Shown: positions 47,890 to 56,648 of the stretch, one piece after another
Position numbering within the stretch: the first letter of the stretch is position 1
Layout of the letters: each line of letters opens with the position of its first letter
Source: QYOJ01 sp043810345
GTDB taxonomy: Bacteria > Bacteroidota > Bacteroidia > Bacteroidales > FEN-979
Assembly (NCBI GenBank): GCA_043810345.1
Contig: JBDROF010000049.1
Coordinates: 6,505 to 70,504 of the forward strand
Length of the DNA: 64,000 nucleotides
Direction of reading: 5' to 3'
The notes under the pieces: generated by a model
Databases searched by the model: none
The model's input: the letters and a program-made list of their open reading frames with translations, nothing else
Told to the model about the DNA's origin: nothing
Translations under genes and position numbers: made by a program

Positions 47890-50800
47890 TTAATCTTTCA
47901 GACATCTCCCCAGAAACGCATTGATCTGACGCGACGGATAGAATGACACACTGGGGGTATACTCAATATCCGCTACCACTTCATTCATTCCATGTGCCCA
48001 GGCTTTATCATCACCGCGAGAGGTAGAAGACCAGAACATGGTAGAGTTCAGGATTGCATCTGACACCCTGAATTTCCATACCGAATTGTGGAACCTAATT
48101 CCGGACATCAGGGCGTTGAATCCGGAATATCCACTGGATTTCAGTGCGCTTCCGGCAAAACCATTAGAGATGTAGAAGTTGAACAATGTGTTCCAGTCGG
48201 TTTCTGACGGAATATGCCATCCAGGGGGGCAGAATCCCTGGGCCCCGAGGTCGGTAGTGTAACACATGATTTCATTCCATTGGTAGAGTCCCCCGTAGTT
48301 GGTGCAGTTGGCTGGATTGTCGTTGATGCAATACTTTTCAGGAACGCAATTGTCGCGCTGGACAAGCGATGAGGGAATGATGATGCCATAGTTCAGGTTG
48401 GCTGCCATCCAGCACTGAGGGCCTATTTGAACGGTCGGATAGGTACGGTTGTCCCGGATATCCGTGAAAGTATCGTCACAGGAGAAGAGAGCGGGTTCCA
48501 CTACCGTGATGTGGATGGAGTCGATGCTATCACAGCCGTAGGTATTGATGTAATAATAGGTGATGGTGTGGCGTCCGGTATCAGCTATCGCTGGAAAGAA
48601 TCGCCCACTATTTACACCGGTCCCGGCAAAGGTGCCTCCTGGCGGATTACCACCCTTCAGGGTAAATGGTTGCGCCTGGGTGGTGGTGAGGGTATCGAAA
48701 CAAACTGTGAAGGAAACCACAGGCAGTGGATTGACGGTAACGACTGCCGAATTTTGTGTTCCCGTACATCCATTGGCTGTTGGGGTGACAAGGTAGGTCA
48801 CAGTAGGTATCATGTATCCCGAATTGTATAATGTCTGCTGGATCAATATACCTGAACCGTCAGAATAGTTGTAAACAAATGGTGAAGAGCCTGTTGCCGT
48901 CCAGGAAAATGTGGTACCGGCCACATTGGACTGTAGGGTCAGGTCCGTGACCTGACCGGAACATAATGTCTGCCCATTCGGTGTAATAATCACATCTGCC
49001 ACCGGGTAAACCACCACGGTGAAATCGGTTGAATCCCCGGTACATGTATTGGCGGTTGCAGCCACCCGGTAGGTCACGGAGTCAATCGTGTACCCTGAAT
49101 TGGTCAATGGTTGAGCTATAACGGGACCGGAACCACTGCCGAATCCGGTAAGGCTGGCAGAACTGGCAAATGCCCGCCAGGCAAAGGTCGATCCGGTTAC
49201 ATCGGCCTGTAGGGACAGGTTCGTAACCTGTCCATTGCAAATCGACTGACCATTCGGAACAGCAGTCACCACAGGTCTTGGGTTGACAGTCAGTATCACC
49301 GGCATGGTGGTTCCCGGTGGACAGCCATTGGCCTCCGGGGTCACCTGGTAGGTCACCCATTCAATCGTTGCCCCGGCATTATCGATGATTTGGGCAATCA
49401 AATCACCGGATCCATCAGCAAACCCAGAGAGGTTGGGTGAAGACGGTGTCGCCGTCCAGGTGAACGTGGCGCCGGTCACATGGGATTGCAGGGACAGGTT
49501 CGAAACCTGTCCCTCACAAACGGTTTCCCCGTTCGGTACAAAAAACACATCCGGAACCGGAAAAACGGTCACGGTGTAATCGGTGAGAGAACCGGGACAA
49601 CCGCTGTTTTCCGGGGTGATGTGGTAAGTGACGGTTTCGTTGTTAAATCCGGAATTCAACAGTGTCTGATCAATCAATGTTCCGGGTGCCAGGCTATTGG
49701 AATAGCCGGCAATGAAGCCCGATGAACCGGTTGTTGTCCAGGTAAACAGCGTTCCTGCCACATTGGAAGTCAGGGTCAACCCGGTAGACTGTCCGTTGCA
49801 AATGGAGGAGTCCAACGGATTGTTGGTCAGGTAAGGGGAGGGAACCACGGTCACCACAAAATCCACGAGTATGCCATCGCATCCGTTGGCATGCGGTATA
49901 ATGTGGTACGTGACTGTTTCGTTGCTATCTCCCAGGTTGATCAGGTTGTCGCCGATATGCGTCGAAGGGATAGCGTTATCGGAATACCCTGTGATGTTGG
50001 CCGAGGATCCCGTAGCGGTCCAGGTAAAGAGGGTTCCGGTTACGTTCGAGGTCAGGTCAATATCGGTATTGTTGTTATTGCAGATCTCTTTGGCCAGAGG
50101 GGAGTTGGAGAGATCCGGTACCGGATAAACGGTCACTGTATAGGTCCATATGTTCCCATTACACCCATTGGAAGAAGGGGTAACCTGGTAGGTCACCCAT
50201 TCGACATCATATCCCGTATTGAACAGGGTGTCATTCAGCGAGGTAGTGGGTGTGGGGTTGTTGGAAAAGCCGTTAACGAAAGCCGAGGAACCAGAGGCGG
50301 TCCAGGTAAACAAGGTGCCGGCGACATTCGAAAGCAGGGTCACTCCGCTGGGTTGACCATTGCAAATAGCCGTATCGGGCGGATTGTTGGCCAGATCGGG
50401 TACCGGGAAAACCGTAACCACATAATTGGAATCCGGTCCGGCACATCCCGCCGCCGCAGGGGCAACCTGATAGGTCGCCCATTCTAAATCATACCCCGAA
50501 TTGATCAGCGTCTGATCCAACAGGGTTGTTGGGATGGTTTGATCACCAAATCCGGAGATATTCCCGGATGATCCGGAAGCGGTCCAGGTAAACCAGGTAT
50601 TGGTTACGTCCGAGGTCAATGTTACATTCGGCCCGGTATTGCTGCAAATCGAATCCCCTTTTGGCTGGTTGGTCAGGTGCGGCAGGGGTTTTACCCATTG
50701 GGTGAATGTTGTGTCAAGACCTGTACAGTTGCTGGTAGCCGGCGTGATGGTATAAAGCACGCTTCCGGCTACCGGATCGGAATTGAAAAGTTGCTGGGCG

Positions 50801-53586
50801 ATCAGCGGACCGGTACCATCATTGAAGCCGGAGACGTTTCCAACCCCCTGGGCAGAGGTCCAGGTATAGTCTGTCCCCAGAACGGTGGAGGTGAGGTTGA
50901 TATTGGTAAACTCCTCCGAACAGATCGAGTCCCACATGGGGGATACCGTGAGCTCGGGTATGGGATCTACATAAACCTTGTAATCGGTGACTAAACCGTT
51001 ACAGGCGTTGGCAGTGGGAGTAAGGTGGTAGATTACCGAATCTCTGACCCATCCGGTTAACACGAGGGTCTGGTTAATGAGGGTAACGCCTGGCCCTGGA
51101 TTTGCTAACCAGCCGTTGACATTTCCTGATGTTTGTGTACAGGTCCAGGTGAATGTTGTGTTGGCAACATTGGAGGTCAGGGTGATGCCGGTATTCAGGT
51201 TGTGGCATTGGGACTGAACCGCCGGATTGTTGGAGAGATCCGGGGTGGGATAAACAGCTACCTTATAATCAGTAGAGTCGCCGGCACATCCGTTGGCATG
51301 GGGAACAAGCCGGTAATAGACCGTGTCGATGGAGTAACCGGAGTTGATCAACGTATGGTTGATGACCGTATCGCCCGGACCGCTATTGCTGCTGAAGCCG
51401 GCGATGTTCCCGGAGGTAGCAAAAGCCCGCCAGGTGAAGCTAGTACTGTCTACGTTGGACTGCAGGGTCAAACCGGTGGACTGATTGTTGCACTGAGACT
51501 GAACCGATGGTGTGTTGGAAAGGTCGGGGGTTGGGAATACCACCACCCGGTAATCGGTCGAGTCACCCTGACAGCTATTGGCCGACGGCATCAGGCGATA
51601 GGTCACCGTATCGATCGTATAGCCGGAATTGGACAGCGTCTGGTTAATCGTAGTGGTTCCCGGACCACTGTTTCCCGAATATCCGGAAAGGTTCGCCGAG
51701 GAACCATAGGCATTCCAGGTAAAGGTGGTGCCGTTGACGTTCGACTGCAGGCTCAACCCGGTGGGTTGACCATTACAAATAGCCGTATCGGGCGGATTGT
51801 TGATCATGTCGGGAGTAGGATAAACGGCAACTTTGTAGATTACCGTATCGCCGAAACATCCGTAGGATTGGGGGAGAATATGATAATAAACCGTGTCGAT
51901 ATCGTATCCTGTATTCCATAATACCTGGTTGATCAGGGTGTCGGGGGAGGTGGTGTTGTTCGAGTATCCGTAAACGCTGTCTGAACTAGCAGTACAGATC
52001 CAGGTGAACCGTGTGGAATCGTTGTTGGACTCAAGGTCGATATTTGTTTCAGTACTGTCGCAGATCGATTTGACCAGCGTGGCATTGGACAGTACCGGGA
52101 GTGGATAGACCAGCACGGTGAAGAGCGTATCGAATCCTATGCATTCGTTATTACGCGGGGTGATGGTATAGACCACGCTGTCGATGGTGGCGCCGACATT
52201 AATCAGGGTATCGTTCAAATAACTGGCAGGCACCGTATTATTGTTGTATCCGCTGATGTTGGTACTTAATGAGGTAGCTGTCCAGGTGAACAGGGTGCTG
52301 GAAACTTCCGAAATCAGGGTGATATCCGTGCTGGATCTGCTGCAGATCGCTATTCGCAGCGTATCGTTGCTGACATTGGGCAGTGAGTCGATGACAGTCG
52401 GTATAGTGATGGTATCGCTGCACCCTTCCGTAGAAAATGCGATAAGGGTGACGTCATAGGTCCCTGGATCGGCGAATATATGGTTCGGATTCTGCACCCC
52501 CTCCAGGATCGGAGATCCGTCGTCGAAATCCCATTTCCAGTTTGTCACCTCGTTCTGGTTGACCGTACTGCTGTCGATAAAGGTGGTTGTTAGCCCTGCA
52601 CAATTGTTATTGGATGTAAAATCGGCATCAATGACAGTGTAGCTCAAGGTTTGGCTGATGGTGACTACACAACCGTTATAGGCTGTAAGTGTGCACAGGT
52701 ATTCATCACCGGTGACCGGTGTCTGGATGATGATGGATTGAGTGGTATCCCCATTGATGGTGGTATCTCCGTTTGTGGTAGACCAGAGGTAATAGAATCC
52801 GGGCGGAGCAGTCAATACAGCATTGGTATCACCCTCACACAGGGAGATTTGCAGGTCCAGTTTACTGCAGTATGTGTTGATATAGGCATAGCCGAAATGG
52901 GCTGTCCAGTAACAGCTTCGTGTAATGAATACAATGGAAATTGTTTGCCCGACCCAGGGAGTCAGATTCATTCCAACGGTAGTCCAGTCTTTCCAGTAGG
53001 TGATATCCTGCGTCGGAGGATCGCATTGATGCCATTCCGGTAATCCCGGTTGGGCATACACATAGTAGTATCCGCATACAGAGTCAATAACAAATCCGTT
53101 TTCATCCTGAATCTCCACCCTGAAATTGGGCTGGGTAATGGAATCGTGAGTTGACCCACCTTCCTCCAGCAATACAGCATACCTGTATATAAACAGATAA
53201 TTTGTTGAATCAACGGTAGTCGTGTATTTCAACACCTGGCCTTTGTTCCCTGATATAGGTTCACCCAATCGGGCTGAAAAGGATTCTCCAGGGAAAACGG
53301 TGATCAAGCTGTCACAGGAATTGGGATCAAGCGTTCCGGGACCAGGAATGATGAGATGACGTGTCGGATGAAAGCCGGCGTTTTGATAGGGATTAGCACG
53401 GGAGCCCCAAAAACCCTCCCAACCTTCAAATGTTCCAAGATTGAAATTGGAGTTGATACAGTTGGTCTCGAGTTGAGCCCGGGCGAATGGGGTAATCCCA
53501 AAAGTGAATAGGAGCAGAAGAAAGAACCAGGGCAGGTAATTTCCGCACCTACTTGCGCCATGCGTGGAAGACCGAGTAAAAAGCAC
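47890..53586 (-). CDS. giant secreted protein: PKD domain, 13 PKD-like repeats, FISUMP domain (gene A)
   Basis: 1898 residues. The signal peptide ends in FARA before QLETN. The order is an N-terminal domain of about 220 residues with lectin-like features, then a PKD domain (WKWDFDDGSPILEGVQNPNHIF). Thirteen repeats of about 88 residues follow, each with a (F/Y)TW-type core and (T/S)YxVTP-type end, then an SprB-like segment and the C-terminal FISUMP domain (FTDIRDNRTYPTVQIGPQCWMAANL ... CPPGWHIPSETDWN ... RCLKD). No T9SS tail is present. The start is GTG at 53586; no ATG precedes the signal peptide. It may be an adhesin or extracellular binding protein. Confidence 0.9.
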   Translation of the reverse strand: MLFTRSSTHGASRCGNYLPWFFLLLLFTFGITPFARAQLETNCINSNFNLGTFEGWEGFWGSRANPYQNAGFHPTRHLIIPGPGTLDPNSCDSLITVFPGESFSARLGEPISGNKGQVLKYTTTVDSTNYLFIYRYAVLLEEGGSTHDSITQPNFRVEIQDENGFVIDSVCGYYYVYAQPGLPEWHQCDPPTQDITYWKDWTTVGMNLTPWVGQTISIVFITRSCYWTAHFGYAYINTYCSKLDLQISLCEGDTNAVLTAPPGFYYLWSTTNGDTTINGDTTQSIIIQTPVTGDEYLCTLTAYNGCVVTISQTLSYTVIDADFTSNNNCAGLTTTFIDSSTVNQNEVTNWKWDFDDGSPILEGVQNPNHIFADPGTYDVTLIAFSTEGCSDTITIPTVIDSLPNVSNDTLRIAICSRSSTDITLISEVSSTLFTWTATSLSTNISGYNNNTVPASYLNDTLINVGATIDSVVYTITPRNNECIGFDTLFTVLVYPLPVLSNATLVKSICDSTETNIDLESNNDSTRFTWICTASSDSVYGYSNNTTSPDTLINQVLWNTGYDIDTVYYHILPQSYGCFGDTVIYKVAVYPTPDMINNPPDTAICNGQPTGLSLQSNVNGTTFTWNAYGSSANLSGYSGNSGPGTTTINQTLSNSGYTIDTVTYRLMPSANSCQGDSTDYRVVVFPTPDLSNTPSVQSQCNNQSTGLTLQSNVDSTSFTWRAFATSGNIAGFSSNSGPGDTVINHTLINSGYSIDTVYYRLVPHANGCAGDSTDYKVAVYPTPDLSNNPAVQSQCHNLNTGITLTSNVANTTFTWTCTQTSGNVNGWLANPGPGVTLINQTLVLTGWVRDSVIYHLTPTANACNGLVTDYKVYVDPIPELTVSPMWDSICSEEFTNINLTSTVLGTDYTWTSAQGVGNVSGFNDGTGPLIAQQLFNSDPVAGSVLYTITPATSNCTGLDTTFTQWVKPLPHLTNQPKGDSICSNTGPNVTLTSDVTNTWFTWTASGSSGNISGFGDQTIPTTLLDQTLINSGYDLEWATYQVAPAAAGCAGPDSNYVVTVFPVPDLANNPPDTAICNGQPSGVTLLSNVAGTLFTWTASGSSAFVNGFSNNPTPTTSLNDTLFNTGYDVEWVTYQVTPSSNGCNGNIWTYTVTVYPVPDLSNSPLAKEICNNNNTDIDLTSNVTGTLFTWTATGSSANITGYSDNAIPSTHIGDNLINLGDSNETVTYHIIPHANGCDGILVDFVVTVVPSPYLTNNPLDSSICNGQSTGLTLTSNVAGTLFTWTTTGSSGFIAGYSNSLAPGTLIDQTLLNSGFNNETVTYHITPENSGCPGSLTDYTVTVFPVPDVFFVPNGETVCEGQVSNLSLQSHVTGATFTWTATPSSPNLSGFADGSGDLIAQIIDNAGATIEWVTYQVTPEANGCPPGTTMPVILTVNPRPVVTAVPNGQSICNGQVTNLSLQADVTGSTFAWRAFASSASLTGFGSGSGPVIAQPLTNSGYTIDSVTYRVAATANTCTGDSTDFTVVVYPVADVIITPNGQTLCSGQVTDLTLQSNVAGTTFSWTATGSSPFVYNYSDGSGILIQQTLYNSGYMIPTVTYLVTPTANGCTGTQNSAVVTVNPLPVVSFTVCFDTLTTTQAQPFTLKGGNPPGGTFAGTGVNSGRFFPAIADTGRHTITYYYINTYGCDSIDSIHITVVEPALFSCDDTFTDIRDNRTYPTVQIGPQCWMAANLNYGIIIPSSLVQRDNCVPEKYCINDNPANCTNYGGLYQWNEIMCYTTDLGAQGFCPPGWHIPSETDWNTLFNFYISNGFAGSALKSSGYSGFNALMSGIRFHNSVWKFRVSDAILNSTMFWSSTSRGDDKAWAHGMNEVVADIEYTPSVSFYPSRQINAFLGRCLKD

Positions 53587-53607
53587 TATAGGTGATTATT
53601 TTTAGGA

Positions 53608-53615
53608 CAAATATA
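53608..53615 (-). promoter_or_regulatory. -7 element for FISUMP gene A
   Basis: TATATTTG on the minus strand, full TAnnTTTG match, 21 nt before the GTG start at 53586. An inverted repeat overlaps the expected -33 site (see 53629). Confidence 0.55.
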
Positions 53616-53628
53616 CATTTATTTTTAT

Positions 53629-53650
53629 AAGTCTGATAGCTTTCAGACTT
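53629..53650 (-). promoter_or_regulatory. palindrome overlapping the -33 region of gene A
   Basis: AAGTCTGA (53629-53636) and TCAGACTT (53643-53650) are perfect inverted half-sites with a 6-nt centre. The -33 box of the gene A promoter would fall in the middle, so a bound protein could control transcription. A T-run follows only on the plus strand, so it is a poor terminator for the upstream minus-strand gene B. Confidence 0.45.
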
Positions 53651-53688
53651 AGACAGGCTTTTTTCTAAAAGGTTGTACCGGTTCGACC

Positions 53689-56520
53689 CTAATCTTTGAT
53701 GCATCTTACCGAAAACGCATTGCTCCTGTACGACGGATAGAACGACACACTGGGGGTGTACTCGATGTCAGCAACCACTTCATTCATCCCATGTGCCCAG
53801 GCTTTGTTGGTACCACGGGCAGTAGAGGACCAGTAGAGGGTGGCACGGAGAACCGGATGGGTGGGGCCGTATTTCCATACCAGGTTGTAACCCTGGAAGC
53901 CGGCCAGCAGAGCGTTGAAGCCCGAATATCCGGTGATCTTCAGGGCGCTTCCGGCAAAGCCGTTGTTGATGTACTGGCTGAAGAGGGTGATCCATTCATT
54001 TTCAATTGGCAGATGCCATCCCGGAGGACACAACCCTTGTATCCCTTCGGCCGACTGATGTGCCATCACTTCGTCCCACTGGTAGCGGCCTCCGGAGGAT
54101 ATGCAATAGGCGGGAATATCATTGTAGCAGTATTTTTCTACTACACAGTTGTCCCGTTGCGAGGTGGAGCTGCTGATCTGCTGACCGTGATTGAGATTGG
54201 CCGCCAGCCAGCACTGGGTGCCAATTAGAACTGTCGGATATTTCTTGTTATCCCTGATGTCCGTGAGGGTATCTCCGCAGATATGCGATACGGGATCCGC
54301 AACATGAATGGTCCGGAAAACGCTGTCGGTACAGCTGTAGTTGTTGGTGTACGAGTATCGGATCGGGTGTGATCCGGAACCTGCGAGTGAGGGATAAAAA
54401 GTGGATCCGTTCACACCTGCTCCCGAGAATGTCCCTCCGGGAGGAATGGCACCTTTCAAAGGAAAAGGCTGCGCCTGGGTGGTGGTCAGGGTGTCGAAAC
54501 AGACAGGGAACGAGACTTGATGGATGGGTTTGACGATAACAGATACGGTTTCCGGTGAACCCTGGCACCCGGTAGCGGTAGCCGTAATATGATAAAAGAC
54601 CGTGTCGGGGGTGAAGGCACTCGTGAACAGGGTTTGGAGGATACCGGCGCCGTTTCCTCCACTAAATCCGTAGATATTGGGATTGGAGCAGGTGGCAGTC
54701 CAGGCAAAGGTTGAGCCGGTCACGTTCGTAGTCAGTCCGATCGCTGTAGTTTGTCCGTGGCAGAGAGAGGATGTGGCAGGCGAAGCAATGGTGTTTGGAA
54801 GGGGATTGACCTTCATCCACACTGTAACCGGGGCGCTGGTACATCCTTCTTTCACAGCCGTAACGGTATAACTGACCGAGTCCACGGCATAACTGGTATT
54901 GGTCAGGGTTTGCAGGATGATATTGCCCGAACCCGAAAAGAACCCGGTACAATGCCCCGCCGGATTTGAAGCTATCCAGGAAAAGGTACTGCCGGGCAGT
55001 GAGGATTGGAGGGTGATTGTGATAGAACTGCCCGAACAAACCGGATTTGATACAGGCACTGCCGTTGCGACCGGTACCGGATTCACCAGCAACTGCATGG
55101 TGTCCTGGTCGGAAACTCCGCACCCCTCGCTCACCATCAGAATATACTGATGGTTGCCCAATCCGGGGGAGACCTTGACAATGCTGTCGGATCCGGGAAA
55201 ACCTACCCATCCGTATGTATAGGGGCGTTGCCCTCCCCAGGCTGTGGCTGTCAGCGTGGCGGTATCCCCTAAACAGATCGTGTCGTCAGGTCCTGCCGAG
55301 ATAAAAAATGTTGTATTATCATCGATCAGGATGGTGTCGATGATAGACTGACTTCCAAAACAACTCGCTTGCGCGATATCCAGGATAACGGTCTCCGTAC
55401 CTTCCGAAATACCATCGTAAATTGGAGAGATGGTAAGGGTTGTACTGGATTGGCCGGCAGGGATTGTCACGAAGTTTGGGATGGTTGTGTAATCAACACC
55501 GTTGATGGCTGTGCCTCCGATGGTATAATTGATAACGTATGGCAAAGGAGTGACCTGTGGCATTTTAAAAGAGATGATGGCGTTGCTACACCCTTCAATG
55601 GCATAGTTTCTGAGTGGTGGTATGAAATTCGTACTGATCGTCAGTCCTGCAGCGCTGAAACTGTTCTTCTCAAGGAATACCCCGGAATCCAGTGCCTGGT
55701 CAAGCGCATCTCCCACAGCCAGTTTGATGTGGTAGGTGGAACAGGGAATCACAGCATACCAGGCGGTAAATATATAGGTGAGACCATTGTACTGAAGATT
55801 CACCCCCTTCCCTAAGGGGTCCTGGCAATTGGCATAACTGGGGGGCGGATGGCCGGATTTCGGACAGTTAACGGGTGCATTACACCATATGGCATCCGGA
55901 TTATCGCACATGTTGTTTAAGGTCACCCAGCTCATGCTTCCGGGCATGATGGCGATGTTGACCGCGTTGTTTGAGAAGGTTCCATTGATCCCGGGCCCAC
56001 TGAGAAAAAACCCAAATGCGTCGTTATAACTGTAACAGTAATACCAGATCTCTTCGGAACCAAACACATAACGGAATCTGAGGGTATCGGATTCCGGAAT
56101 GAAATCGAATTCCAGCACGGCTGCATCATGGGTGTTCACACCGGCAATGATGTTCAGATCGGGATCCCCGCTGGTTCCGGCGGCAAATGATTTACCGCAG
56201 GTGTTATTCGGTCCGACTGTGTTGACTGCTGTACCGGAGGTCATCACGATGCCGGCATTGAGACCCAGTTCAGTAAGGGCGGTACCGGCTGTGGTAAAAG
56301 TTCCGATCTGGTTGGAGGTGATGGAAGCGGAAGAACCGTTGAATTTGACATTGCTGATGCTGATCCCGTTACCTACCAGCCAGGAGGCTACCAATTGCTC
56401 TGGAGTCATGCCCATGGCTGTTCCCTGGATAACAGTCAACTGCCCCCTCACCGGTGCTGCTAAACAGATCAGGAAGAAGGAGCAAAGAAAAAACCGGTAA
56501 CGTGTTAAAAATGTAATAAT
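53689..56520 (-). CDS. secreted protein: choice-of-anchor L, Calx-beta-like, PKD-like and FISUMP domains (gene B)
   Basis: 943 residues from the ATT at 56518-56520. The first regular start (GTG at 56451) would remove the signal peptide, which is clearly encoded in frame upstream (TRYRFFLCSFFLICLAAPVRG, cleavage before QLTV). A TAAATTTG -7 element lies 22 nt before the ATT. The domains are choice-of-anchor L (GTFTTAGTALTELGLNAGIVMTSG; DTLRFRYVFGSEEIWYYCYSY), a Calx-beta-like region (GGTAINGVDYTTIPNFVTIPAGQS), PKD-like and Ig-like repeats and the FISUMP domain at the C-terminus. Secreted or surface-bound. Possible adhesin; no enzymatic motif. Confidence 0.85.
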   Translation of the reverse strand: MITFLTRYRFFLCSFFLICLAAPVRGQLTVIQGTAMGMTPEQLVASWLVGNGISISNVKFNGSSASITSNQIGTFTTAGTALTELGLNAGIVMTSGTAVNTVGPNNTCGKSFAAGTSGDPDLNIIAGVNTHDAAVLEFDFIPESDTLRFRYVFGSEEIWYYCYSYNDAFGFFLSGPGINGTFSNNAVNIAIMPGSMSWVTLNNMCDNPDAIWCNAPVNCPKSGHPPPSYANCQDPLGKGVNLQYNGLTYIFTAWYAVIPCSTYHIKLAVGDALDQALDSGVFLEKNSFSAAGLTISTNFIPPLRNYAIEGCSNAIISFKMPQVTPLPYVINYTIGGTAINGVDYTTIPNFVTIPAGQSSTTLTISPIYDGISEGTETVILDIAQASCFGSQSIIDTILIDDNTTFFISAGPDDTICLGDTATLTATAWGGQRPYTYGWVGFPGSDSIVKVSPGLGNHQYILMVSEGCGVSDQDTMQLLVNPVPVATAVPVSNPVCSGSSITITLQSSLPGSTFSWIASNPAGHCTGFFSGSGNIILQTLTNTSYAVDSVSYTVTAVKEGCTSAPVTVWMKVNPLPNTIASPATSSLCHGQTTAIGLTTNVTGSTFAWTATCSNPNIYGFSGGNGAGILQTLFTSAFTPDTVFYHITATATGCQGSPETVSVIVKPIHQVSFPVCFDTLTTTQAQPFPLKGAIPPGGTFSGAGVNGSTFYPSLAGSGSHPIRYSYTNNYSCTDSVFRTIHVADPVSHICGDTLTDIRDNKKYPTVLIGTQCWLAANLNHGQQISSSTSQRDNCVVEKYCYNDIPAYCISSGGRYQWDEVMAHQSAEGIQGLCPPGWHLPIENEWITLFSQYINNGFAGSALKITGYSGFNALLAGFQGYNLVWKYGPTHPVLRATLYWSSTARGTNKAWAHGMNEVVADIEYTPSVSFYPSYRSNAFSVRCIKD

Positions 56521-56542
56521 ATACCCTTTCCGTTTTGTTTTA

Positions 56543-56550
56543 CAAATTTA
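56543..56550 (-). promoter_or_regulatory. -7 element for FISUMP gene B
   Basis: TAAATTTG on the minus strand, full TAnnTTTG match, 22 nt before the proposed ATT start. The remaining 56551-56648 shows no other signal. Confidence 0.55.
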
Positions 56551-56648
56551 AGCACAAAAAATATATTAAGCCTGGAATAACGCGTTTTAATTGAAATTAA
56601 CAGGAATCCCCCGGAATCTCCTCGACCTTCGACTCTCGACCCTTGAAC

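Noticed and set aside
51133..51921. Plus-strand open frame of 262 codons opposite gene A
   Set aside because: It mirrors the PKD-like repeats of gene A, with a repeating Gly/Arg/Ile-rich pattern typical of an antisense frame.
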